From the NCBI GenBank assembly GCA_019426215.1, contig CM033394.1, positions 38,500,423-38,564,422 of the forward strand: a DNA stretch of 64,000 nucleotides, given 5' to 3'. Positions 34,593-46,847 of this stretch are shown piece after piece. The translations under genes and the position numbers were made by a program. The DNA is from Buddleja alternifolia. Lineage: Eukaryota > Streptophyta > Magnoliopsida > Lamiales > Scrophulariaceae. The notes under the pieces were generated by a model. That model ran no database searches. It worked only from the letters and a program-made list of their open reading frames with translations, and was not told the DNA's origin. Positions within the stretch are counted from its first letter, which is position 1, and the number at the start of each line of letters is the position of its first letter.

Positions 34593-35234
34593 TCCCCCAC
34601 AAATACAAAATTCAAAAAAGGAAATTAATAATATTAAAAATCACATACCCTAGGAGGTCGACGATCCAATAAAGCAATACACAAAATGCCTTTTATATCA
34701 TTTGTGATATTTTCGAGTGATATCCTTTATTTTATTAATTTGTTACCAATTTTGGTCTCATCAGAACTGTTTTTTACTAATTTCTCAGTAGCTAGTGGTG
34801 CGGCGTGGCTGGAGGCAGTAGCGCGATGGGCGTCAGATGAAAGCGATGGCACGGTGGTCGCCGACATAGGTGGTGACTAGGGCTTTTATTGATGGGAGTG
34901 CAACATTCTCGTTTAATTCAGATCTGAAAATTTGTTAAATTTCAAATCTGATCTACTTTTTTTAATTCTATTTTATTGTTAATCAAACGAATATATATAG
35001 AATAAACTAGTATTAGTCATTGAACCTATGTTTGGTGCAGCTCTAGCAAAGTAGACTTGCGAACGTGAGGTCACATGTTCGATTCCCATTCTTGTCTTTA
35101 TGATTTTTTATATCAATTAACCTATATATATAAGCATGCAAAATCATCTCATGTTCGTGTGATGGTGCAACTGAAAAGATCTTCCCTTATTTCTTGAAGG
35201 TCAAGAGTTCTAGTATATTTGATCGCAATTTTTT
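34593..35234. other. Right arm of outer CACTA between captured exons and subterminal array
   Basis: A GC-richer stretch at 34790-34880 has, on the minus strand, a 46-codon frame starting MSATTVPSLSSDAHRA of unknown origin, possibly another captured exon. At 35035-35090 a plus-strand tRNA-like segment ends in GTTCGATTCCC, comparable to 12965-13060. Confidence 0.3.
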
Positions 35235-35655
35235 TTCATTTTGATTTGAGATGGAAATTTCTGTCTCAAATCAGAGACGGACGAATTTGCCATAGATTTC
35301 AGATGGTTCCGACTGTGAAATTGGTAAAAAATACTAATACAGACGGAATCAGAGATAAAAAGAAACTCGGCTCTGATTCCGTCTATAAATCCGTCTCAAC
35401 ATTTAAAAATTGAGATGAAAATATTCTGTCTTTGTCAAAAATTCAGTTTTAAGATGGATTCAGAGACCAAAAATTTTCGTCTCTAAATTTGGTCTCTATG
35501 TCCTTCTCTACTTTGCGAGATTGAGACATAATTGGTGGCCATAGATAATCTATCTCTAATTTGAGCCTGAAAATAAATCCGTGAGAATCTTCATCTCAAA
35601 TTTAAAAAATATTCGTCTCTGATTTTCGTCTCTGGAGCTTTTGTTTCTTGTCGTG
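35235..35655. repeat. Outer CACTA, right terminal and subterminal repeats
   Basis: GAGACGGA, CCGTCTC, CGTCTCTAAATTTGGTCTCT and TCGTCTCTGATTTTCGTCTC words lead to the end TTTCTTGTCGTG at 35644-35655. Confidence 0.75.
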
Positions 35656-36267
35656 TTAGTGCATACTTAATGCACTTTTGTACAAATGGGAACATATAAG
35701 ACCCTGATTGAGTGTGCATTGCAAAACATTCACGACCGGTCAAGCTCACTCTGTGTATTAGAGCAAGGGGAAGACATTGCAATTACCAATCAATCATCAA
35801 CAAACATTACATAATATAAAATTTACAAACACAAAAGATGTGAAAATCTCAAACATATTACCAGTTTATTCCAATCCCCCCTTAGTGGCTTCCACCATGT
35901 TAAACTTGGATCATCATTTTCACCCAATAATTCTATTGCAATCAAAATATGAACTAATAAAATATAACAGATAAGACCAATATAGGGAGAATGATACAAT
36001 ACAGTCACATTTAGCAACAGGCAATTTAATTTATATAACAATCAACACTTTTACTGAACGATAAAAATATTACATTCCATAGCAAATATGTTTACTAAAG
36101 AATTCCAACAATATAATCAAAACCACCTTCCTAGGACAATTTCCAACAACAATACAAAAAATGTGAAACTAAATATGGTACATACACCACAACAATACAA
36201 CAAAAATATATGTACTGGATATATAGTCATATCCAATCCTCGCATGACCGACTTGCAGTCCCACAAA
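35656..36267. other. Flank of outer CACTA with exon-like minus-strand segments
   Basis: Two minus-strand stretches look coding but are unassigned: about 35870-35935 (NDDPSLTWWKPLRGDWNKL followed by GTAATA) and about 35660-35780 (RVSLTGRECFAMHTQSGSYM). They lie between the outer CACTA and the split frame at 36268-36450 and may belong to the same disrupted gene. I do not recognise the product. Confidence 0.25.
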
Positions 36268-36450
36268 TCACAAACATACACCTTTTACGCATGAAAAGTT
36301 GTCCACATTAGGTGATCTTAGACCGGTGGAGAAAAAAATGTTTGAGCACTGGGACGCATTCCTCAACGGAACACATATCTCAGGAACATTTGTTGTGGAG
36401 TAAGGAGTGGAGGTGGAAGCATATTTAGATTTATTTTTATTCATGCTTGT
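36268..36450 (-). pseudogene. 3' part of a frame split by the LTR element (unknown, GRF-finger-like gene)
   Basis: The minus-strand frame reads MNKNKSKYASTS and ICVPLRNASQCSNIFFSTGL and ends at a stop near 36268. It joins in frame, through the ACAAG target sequence, to the open frame at 41476-41667 on the other side of the retrotransposon. The gene was therefore open when the element landed. Confidence 0.5.
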
Positions 36451-36867
36451 TGATGTGAATCTAAATTTAAGCACCATATATTTGTAGTTTGAATAACTCG
36501 AATTATTTTTTGATTTTTCTCTCCTTTTCATCAGTTGTTATGAACGTGTCTTTCTTATTCTTTCCTCCTCCCTTTCTTTCATGAAAGAGACCCATTTTTA
36601 TAGGTAAAGAGATGAAAGTTATTATGGAGACATCCACCTCTCTAATATTCCCTAAAATGTTGGGAAACCATGGCATAATGGGTTGTGGTGGATTAATTCA
36701 CCCACAACATGATATTTTCATTAATCTCAAAGATTGTTTTTATTATTCTATTGTTGGACCCTAAATCTTGGACACTTAATATTGGCCCAGCCCAATAACA
36801 TGGCTCTTTATAGTTCTTTATGAATTAACTCGGTCCATTAAATTATTATTTAGAAATGGCAGCATCG
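36451..36867 (-). repeat. LARD-like element, left LTR
   Basis: 417 bp, matching 39807-40135 plus 41403-41470. It includes GAAAGAGACCCATTTTTATA and GGACACTTAA, the latter being the site where the Harbinger element entered the other LTR. Confidence 0.85.
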
Positions 36868-36870
36868 TAA

Positions 36871-36882
36871 GTCCCCCCACTC
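36871..36882 (-). promoter_or_regulatory. LARD-like element polypurine tract
   Basis: The minus strand reads GAGTGGGGGGAC just inside the LTR. Confidence 0.6.
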
Positions 36883-37069
36883 TCTTAGTTGAATATAGTT
36901 CAACTAGGAGAATAGAACATTGCAACTAGGCCGAGTTTATTTGTAATTCTTTCTAGGATCAGCTAGGCATGTTCACTATTAGGATAAAGTATGAATCAGA
37001 AATCAGCTAATATATGTGAAAGGATTGTTCCAATCCTTAAGCTCTTTTGATCCATGAGGAGTTATTTCA

Positions 37070-37780
37070 TTCATCACAAGTAAATAAATGTCTTTGGCAA
37101 TAGAAACAAGCACACAAGTGTCTTTTCGTTGAACTTGTAACCAATAATCACAAGCATAAACTCTCTATCTTTAGACTTATAATTGATAAGTAAATCCATC
37201 ACCAATACAAGCTCATCTTTATATTTAGACTTATAATCATTAAGTCCTTTTCTTAAATCCATAACAAACACAACCTCGTATTTATCCTTAGACTTTTAAT
37301 CAATAAGTCTATTTTTTTTATTACATCACAAGTACAGGCTCATCTTTATCGTTCAACTTATAATCAATAAGTCTTTTAAAAAACATCATAAGCATAGGTT
37401 GGTCTTTATCCTTAAACTTGTAAACAATAAGTCATTTTAAAACCACCGCAAGTACAAACTCGTCTTTATCCTTTGACTTATAATCCATAAGTCATTTAAA
37501 ATCATCACAAGTATAAACTCGTCTTTACCTTTAAACTTATAATCAATAAGTCATTTTCAAATTCATCGCAAGCACAAGCTTGTCTTTGTCATTGGACTTA
37601 TGATCAATAAGTCTTTTGCCAATTCAACACAAGTACAAACTTATCTTTATCTTTGGACTTATAATCAATAAGCCTTTTAAAATCATCACAAGAGCAGACT
37701 CATATTTATCATTGACTTATAATCAACAAGTCTTTCTCATATTCATTACAAAAATAGCTCATTGTATTATGAGCTAATAA
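37070..37780. repeat. Minisatellite, about 60-bp unit, about 11-12 copies
   Basis: Each unit contains ATCACAAG, then a TAAACTCG/CAAGCTCA variant, then TCTTTATC, then GACTTATAATCAATAAGTC. The GACTTATnnATnnATAAGTC part is itself a near palindrome, so every unit can fold. It lies in the interior of the LARD-like element on the 3' side of its minus-strand RNA. Confidence 0.8.
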
Positions 37781-39786
37781 AAAACTAAGTCTATCTCAAA
37801 TTAATCACACCGAGTTGTTGTGGTGAATTGGCTATCACATCAAAGGTGTAATCCTAAAATTTCATAGACACAATTCTGTCGTACCAAATGCATTTATCCT
37901 TTCGGCAGTGTAAAGCCTATTACATAAAAGTGTAAAACATATCATACCAGAGGCGTAAGCCCGTTATATGAGAGGCATTTATCTCGTCATCATCCAAGGC
38001 AGGAAGCCAATCACATCAAAGGCATAAAGCCAATCATTTTTCATTTTCTCTCAAGCCTATCCGTAGGAAGTTCTTACTACTTTATGAAATTCAACAAATA
38101 ATCAAATGGTTTAATGATATGTTGCAATCAATGAGTTCTTTAAAGAATCATTGAATAATCCATGGACTTGATTTTGCCTCGCAATGAATGCCTAATCATT
38201 CATCAAGATTCTTCTAACGAAAATAGAGAATCATGTTGTGTTCTATGGTAATGTCATTCTTAAGACATGTAGAAAATTACAAGAATTCACAGTTTTAGAA
38301 TGTTTATCATGTCTCTTGACAACAAGCAGTCTCTCAAAACAAATATAAGTGTAAAATACATTAAATGACCTAAACAATGACCATAGTTCACATACTTCTT
38401 ATGAGACCATCTGCTATTGTATCTAAGACACCCAAATTCTACTACAACAGATAGCACCATCAGCTCTAAGCCTCTAATGAACACCTCATTTTACATCAGA
38501 CAAGCCAGTAAGTTCATGTCTTTTCAAAAATAGATTTAAATCAATCGTTATAGATACATGCAATCTTTTTATCAATTTAATGCCACTAAGCTAATAAATC
38601 ACGGAGTAGGAAATAACCATTGACATAAATTAAAATCATCAGATCCATCACTTAGAGATTATCAAAGTAGGAACTCATATGTTCTGTTGACCTTCAAGCA
38701 AGGAACCCTTATGTGGAAATTATGAATATAATGACTAGGGGAGGTCATCACTGAATGCATATCATATATTTTCCAATTGTGATCTTGTACATAGACTAAG
38801 AATAAAACTCGAAATGGCTCAAGCAATTGTTGTGTAAAGCAACCACGTCTTATCGAGGTAAACACGTAAACACAAAAATCAAATATTCTATTTAATGTCT
38901 TGACATTTTCCTTTAGAATTAAATTTTACCAACTTCTTCGAGAAATAAATTATTCAAGTCAAGGAATAGTTTCTAATAGCAATTAGGATGAACTCACGTT
39001 TCAAGGAGTCAAGGAGCAGTTTCTAATCAAATGGAGATGAACTCACGTTTTAAGGAGTGACCACTTAGAAAATAACGATAATCAAAACTTTCAGTGTGGA
39101 ATTATCTCAGAAAAGAATTTCCACCATTTGAATCATCAAGGTGGTGTGAAGAAAGTAGCATATTAGGTAAAAGTAAAGTATTATTAGACTAAAGAAAACA
39201 TAATTCTTATTACTGAAACTATCATTCACTTATCCTCATTCTAGATATTTTCTCGTTATTGTTCTTGCTGCAAGAGGTTAGCATGTTTAGTGGTTCAAAT
39301 TGATTCACTAGGACACTAAATCTGACTTGTTCTCTAACTGATGAGAAAATTTGATGCAGGGATCTAAAATAATTTAGATATCAAGTTCAAATGTATAATC
39401 AAACGCAATCATTAATATATTAAAGCATATATCCACTAAGAAGAAAATAACATGAAACAAACCATTCTTTCCCTTGAAAACCGAAGATCGCCATCACTAC
39501 ATCAAGCATCAGAATATTCAAGAAAAGCAAACAAAAAGAATTCATCCCATTTCAAATAAGCCACCTTACACCTTTTCCTTTTTGAAATTTTTTTCCTGTT
39601 CTCTCTTTCAAAAAATTCATCATCTTAGATTAATAACCAGTCAGCGGCATTATGGCTCTTATCCCGACTAAATAACTTGATCCACTGGATTATCAATGAG
39701 TCCATGAATCATCCATACAATGGAAACACTATTTTGTAATTTTTAATGACCATCTACGTAAATTTTTCTCACGTCTTATCTCATTT
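37781..39786. other. Interior of the LARD-like element, non-coding
   Basis: No gag, protease, RT or integrase motif in any frame. It has short repeats of AGGCATAAAGCC-type words (37910-38030) and a duplicated segment with GGAGCAGTTTCTAAT and GATGAACTCACGTTT (about 38950-39060). Confidence 0.5.
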
Positions 39787-39805
39787 GTTCCCACAGACGG
39801 CGCCA
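39787..39805 (-). promoter_or_regulatory. LARD-like element primer-binding site
   Basis: TGGCGCCGTCTGTGGGAAC on the minus strand, one base inside the right LTR. Confidence 0.8.
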
Positions 39806-39806
39806 A

Positions 39807-41470
39807 TGATGCAAATCTAAATTTAAGCACCATATATATTTAGTTTGAATAACTAGAATTTTTTTTTCCGATTTTGCTCTCCTTTTCATTGGTTGTTATG
39901 AACGTGTCTTTCTCATTGCCCCCTCCTCCCTTTCTTTCACGAAAGAGACCCATTTTTATAGGTAAAAAGATGGAAGTTGTTATGGAGACAGCAACCTCTC
40001 CCATATTCCCCAAAATGTTGAAAAATCATGGCATAATAGGTTATGGTGGATTATTTCACTCACAACAAGATATTTAATTAATCTCAAAGATTATTTTTAT
40101 TATTCTATCATTAGACCCCAAATTTTGGACACTTAGGCTATGTTTGGTTATGTTTTCAAGCCCATTTTCGTCCGAATTTTTGGCTAAGTTATGTTTGGAT
40201 CACACAATTTTTCACCAAGAAAGTTGTCAATTTTTGGTCCAAAAAAAGAAATAATGATTGTGCTCCCTGTTTCTCTGACACACTCTCTCTCCTGTTTTTC
40301 TCTTACTCTCTCACTCTATCTGACACATTCTCTCTCCTCTCTTTCTCTCACTCTCTCTCACACACACACTATATATATATATATTTTTAACATAAATATA
40401 AAATGTTGTCTTCACTGTGCATGAATAAAAAAAAAGAAAATTGAAGACGACATTTGAAATGTCGTCTTCAATTTCCTTTTTTTTTTTAATTTTCGTAAAT
40501 TAAATATAATTTTGTAATTAAATATAATTTTTTCTATATATATATATATTATTTATATATATAATTAGAAGACGACATATAAAATGTCTTCTTCATAATT
40601 AAAAAAATAAATAAAAATGAATAGTGAAGACGACATGTGCCATGTCGTCTTCACTGTTCATAAATAAAAAAAAAAGAAAATTGAACGTCTTCAATTTTCT
40701 TTTTCTTTTTATAATTTTCGTAAATTAAATATAATTTTGTAATTAAATATAATTTTTGCTATATATATATATTTTTTATTTTTTTATATAATTAGAAGAA
40801 GACATATCATAAATAAAAAAATAAAAATGAAAAAATTGAAGACGACATTTGAAATGTTGTCTTCAATTTTTTTTTTAATTTTTGTAAATTAATTATAATT
40901 TTGTAATTAAATATATATATATGTATATATATAAACTTTTCTTTTAAGTATATATATCAACTACTATTACTTATATATATATATCAACTACTATTACTTA
41001 TATATATATATACACTACTATTACTTACATATATACATATATATTTATCTCTATAATAATTATTACAATCTCAATATTATATATACTACTATTACCTACA
41101 TATATACATATATATTTGTAAATATATACATATATATTTATCTATATAATAATTATTACAATCTCAATATTATATTATAACTTTTAATTATTGACAGACA
41201 AAAACTTACACGATTTGACAGCTACAGTAATTTATGTTCCCTCTGAAAACAAAACCAAATACTATCTCACCAAAAAATCACTCAAAAAACAACTCCCAAA
41301 ACATAACCAAACATAATCCCATCAAAATTGCACGTGTCCCCATAAAATTTTCACCAATAATTCTCACCAAAATACCATCCCAAAACATAACCAAACATAG
41401 CCTTAAATTTTATAGTTCATTATGAATTAACTCTGTCCATTAATTTACTTTGTTAGAAATGGCAGCATCA
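39807..41470 (-). repeat. LARD-like element, right LTR with nested insertion
   Basis: The homologous parts 39807-40135 and 41403-41470 are separated by the Harbinger-like element. Joined they equal the left LTR apart from small indels. Confidence 0.85.
40136..41402. mobile_element. Harbinger-like non-autonomous element with TTA duplication
   Basis: The ends GGCTATGTTTGGTTATGTTT and AAACATAACCAAACATAGCC are perfect inverted repeats. The flanks are TTA (40133-40135) and TTA (41403-41405), the PIF/Harbinger target. The left LTR of the host element shows the empty site. The interior is AT-rich, with CT-rich tracts (40265-40370) and a family of GAAGACGACAT...ATGTCGTCTTC palindromes (40440-40870). 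No transposase. Confidence 0.85.
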
Positions 41471-41667
41471 CTTGTTGATACATTTGATGTTGTCCAAGTT
41501 TGAGTCAAAAGAAAACATGGCTTCACGTATGATGCGTCATCATAATGATCATACTTATCACAATTCTTGAAGCAATCATCATGCGTCTTCCACAATGAAC
41601 ACCGGTAAAAGTACCACCTAGGATGATCAGATTGAGGGTTTGCAAAACTATGAGCATACGCGCTACT
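41471..41667 (-). pseudogene. 5' part of the split frame, GRF-zinc-finger-like
   Basis: Open on the minus strand from just after a TGA (41670-41668) to the retrotransposon border. It reads SDHPRWYFYRCSLWKTHDDC, which looks like a GRF-type zinc finger (R-x-F-x-x-C then C-F), then KPCFLLTQTWTTSNVSTS and on into 36450. GRF fingers occur in plant nucleic-acid-binding proteins and in some transposon proteins. The first finger cysteines are not visible, so the assignment is weak. Confidence 0.35.
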
Positions 41668-41800
41668 TCACACAGACAAATGAGAGGCCATTTTTGTTCC
41701 ATAAACCTATTTATACGAACTAAATCTCATTCAACATTAGAAAATACAAGAAAGTTTCATTGTACGTTCTTACTAAACATAACATGAACAAAATTACACA

Positions 41801-43084
41801 TATGGTGTACGTGGTGCGGGTTGGGCGTAATTTTCTCTTTTCTCAGCTCGACCCGATGTTTTTCGGTTGTGAAGTCTTTAACCCAAGCCTAAACCGACAA
41901 ATGCTGAAATTGCATTTGTGATCCATTTGGGTTGGGGCGGGTTTGGCATTTTGATACTTTTTCTTTCTTTTTTACTTAAGTTGTTCATTAAGTGTCAAAT
42001 TTCATGTGTATTATTTAAAATTTCGTAGTATATTTATTATACTTCCATCTATGATTATATTTTATAGATTTTACATAGTAAAACATAATTGAAGTATGTA
42101 AAATATAACTTGAAAAAGTGTATTTATTAACAAAAGTATAATTCCAACGTGTACAAGTTTAAATCATTGTTGATGAAAAGACATGATTCAAAATGTTTTA
42201 TATTATAAGTTTGTTGTTCTTCGAAATCACATAATACTAAAGTATTAAAATGATTCATCACTATAAAATTATAAATCTTCCGAGCAAAACTTAGCATATG
42301 GTAAATTTATAGTCTTAAATTATTAGTTATACGACATTGAAAAAAATAATCAAACAACATAGATGATACATTTTAAGTTTTTATGTTAAAAGTTATAAAT
42401 TGCATTCTTTCATTTCCACAAAAATATGATATTTTTTTTCCAAGAACTAAGAAATGTCAATTTGTTTTTCATTTTTTTGGCAGGCTCATCACCAAACTTC
42501 ACTGAAAAATAATCTAGAGAAAAAAACAAATTATTTATTAATAGTACAATCAATTTCTTAATAATTACAAGAATCATAAAAACTTTCATTGAATAATTAA
42601 AATGATAACATAAACTATGTAATGGAATTTAACATATGAGTGCGTAGAGATCATCATCTATTGGTTCTTTCCACCAATAATTTCTTTCTTTCTTTCTTTT
42701 TTTGTGAAATATCATTGCATTTTATCAAAGATAATTAGTTTCAACTTTTAGATTGGTATTTCGTGACATATTTGATAAATGCATACTTACTAAAATATAG
42801 TACAAATATATTTGAACAACTAAAAAATCATATATTATTTTGAAATGAGGAGTATTACATAGTGGTGATTAATAAATTAACACTACATATATAAGTGCAT
42901 ATGAAATATATATTATTGCGGTTAGGCGAGATTTTTGCGGTCCATAAAAATTTAAAATTGCACCCGATTGCAAAAATGCAGTTTCTTTTAGACTTAACCC
43001 AAAATCAAGCCATCAAATCGTCAACCCGTCATTTGTGGTGCGATTTGGGTTGGGGCAGTTTAGTGGTTTGATTGAACAGCCCTA
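41801..43084. mobile_element. Non-autonomous hAT element with 8-bp duplication
   Basis: The 8-bp direct repeat ATTACACA flanks it exactly (41793-41800 and 43085-43092). The right end, reverse-complemented, is TAGGGCTGTTCAATC and the left end TATGGTGTACG, a degraded hAT terminal pair. Both subterminal regions contain GGGTTGGG(G)C-type words. No transposase frame. Confidence 0.75.
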
Positions 43085-43092
43085 ATTACACA

Positions 43093-44428
43093 CATATATA
43101 TACAAAAAGTACAATAAATCAAACTATAACCATGCAAACATGTAATAAGAAAATCAAACATTAACCAAGGAAAAAACTAAACCCAACTTAGATGGAGTTA
43201 AACTGTATTTAGATGTAATAACCAACTAAAAAATTGACCAACAAAAAATTAGCACAAATAGGATGGAGATTAAATGTAATCTTTGTAGCTAACGTAGAAA
43301 AGATTAAACAAGCAAAAACTAACACTGAGCAAACTCCTAACTATCAGGTAATAACCAAGCAAAACATAACAAAATAAAAATTAACCCAACTGACACCAAA
43401 TAACAGTCTATTCAGCACATGCATGTAATTATCCACATACAATGCTTAGTACCATCAACCAAAGTTAACCAACTCAAAAATATGATTAATCCGTATATAT
43501 CTATGTAAGATCCACCAAAAATGCTATATTTCGAAGATACAAAGTCTAAAAATGAATCCACAACAAATATCCAAAATAAATGTTAAATATCAAAAAGGAA
43601 TTCGTAACAAGCAATGAGTTCAACGTACCTGGGAGACGAAGGTACAAAACCGTGTTTTTTGCCAAAATAGAGTTCCATTAGAAACAGTTTGGAGTTTTAA
43701 AGAAACATATAACAAACTAATCAATTTATATACTACACAAATCTTGATAATCGACGCATTAATTGATATATTTTTTTTTTTGAAGATCATTGATTACCTT
43801 GAGTAACGTCGGATGGTGGAGGGAGTCGAAGCTTCAAATCAACTTTGGTTGACGAGGGTTTGACAAGAATCACGGGTTTGGTTGAAATAAGAGTACTTTT
43901 TAGATGGGATTTTTATTTTTTGGCTGAAGGGTAGCTCTGTCATTTCGTAAAGTTTTAGGGGACATTTATGTAAATTCGTTAATAAAAGATCAACACGACT
44001 AGGTTTAATCCGAAAAGCTAATCAATGAGTGCAAAAGTGCCAACCAAACACAAATATTGACTGGAGTTTTAATTGTAGTCAAGATGAATTCAAATCACCA
44101 CCAATCTATCTAGGCAACCAAACGAGACCTAAGTATATTCTTAATCAATCATTATACAAGACTTTGAATCCCACACCTAATACTAATATTGAAAAAAAAG
44201 TATATGAGAAAATGAGTATTTTAACGATCTTATTGTAAAATAGTAGTGGCCAGTTAATTGGTCACATTAATAATTAAATAGAAGCGCTATTTTCTAATTT
44301 TTACGAGTGTAATATCCTTAATAATAAGATTAATAAAATTTATGATGGAGGAAAGTAATTTTTTTTTATTTATATATTTTTATTTGTGTTTATCAACAAA
44401 ATCTTGAATCATTGATATGTAAAATTAA
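43093..44428. other. Intergenic region upstream of RPL17
   Basis: AT-rich. On the minus strand two good splice donors occur (CTCAAG before GTAATC near 43797; CCCAG before GTACGT near 43626) after GC-richer segments, hinting at 5' exons of a minus-strand transcript heading left. No protein family is recognised. Confidence 0.3.
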
Positions 44429-44661
44429 AGCCCAGAAAAGGAACCAAGTTAGATTTGGGCAAAAAGGGAGCCCAAAACAGAACCGGGCCTTAGAAACACA
44501 TTAAACGGTGGCCCAATCTAGGGTTTCCAAGATATACATATGTATGTATATATATATAAAATGGCGCACTCCTCTTCTCCCTCAGAAGAAGAAAACCCTA
44601 GGGGAGCAGAAACGGCTACAACGGAGAAACCCTAGGAGGAGGAGCAGAAGCAGCGGCTACA
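44429..44661 (+). promoter_or_regulatory. RPL17 promoter and 5' leader (site II and telo-box motifs)
   Basis: Four site II type words (TGGGCY or complement) lie at 44429, 44456, 44469 and 44510. Telo-boxes (AAACCCTA or complement) lie at 44519-44526, 44593-44600 and 44627-44634. A TATA-rich run (44546-44560) sits between them. This combination is typical of plant ribosomal protein and translation genes. A 24-codon uORF (ATG 44561 to TAG 44635) exists on paper but begins right at the TATA run and is probably upstream of the transcript start. Confidence 0.75.

Positions 44662-46847
<2,186 letters not shown>

Larger units (their letters stand above)
1577..35655. mobile_element. Outer CACTA (En/Spm-type) composite element, non-autonomous
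   Basis: The left end reads CACTACAAGAAA and the right end, reverse-complemented, CACGACAAGAAA (one mismatch). The ends are flanked by the 3-bp direct repeat TTA (1574-1576 and 35656-35658), as expected for CACTA elements. Both ends carry subterminal words of the GAGACGAAAA / CGTCTCTGA type. The span is 34 kb, but about 21.5 kb is an inserted second CACTA and 6.7 kb a Harbinger-like element, leaving roughly 5.8 kb of original sequence. No TNP1/TNP2-like transposase is visible, so it must depend on an enzyme from elsewhere. It carries captured exons of host genes. Confidence 0.8.
36451..41470 (-). mobile_element. Non-coding LTR retrotransposon (LARD-like, Ty3/gypsy-type primer site)
   Basis: LTRs at 36451-36867 and 39807-41470 (the latter swollen by a nested Harbinger element) begin TGATG and end CATCA/CATCG. 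The flanks are the 5-bp direct repeat CTTGT (36446-36450 and 41471-41475). The minus-strand primer site TGGCGCCGTCTGTGGGAAC (39805-39787) is the one common in Tat-lineage gypsy elements, and a purine tract (GTGGGGGGAC) abuts the other LTR. The 2.9-kb interior has no gag or pol, only a minisatellite, so it would need proteins from another element. Confidence 0.85.

Noticed and set aside
37070..37780. Possible CRISPR-like array
   Set aside because: Units are contiguous diverged minisatellite repeats without unique spacers, and the genome is a plant.
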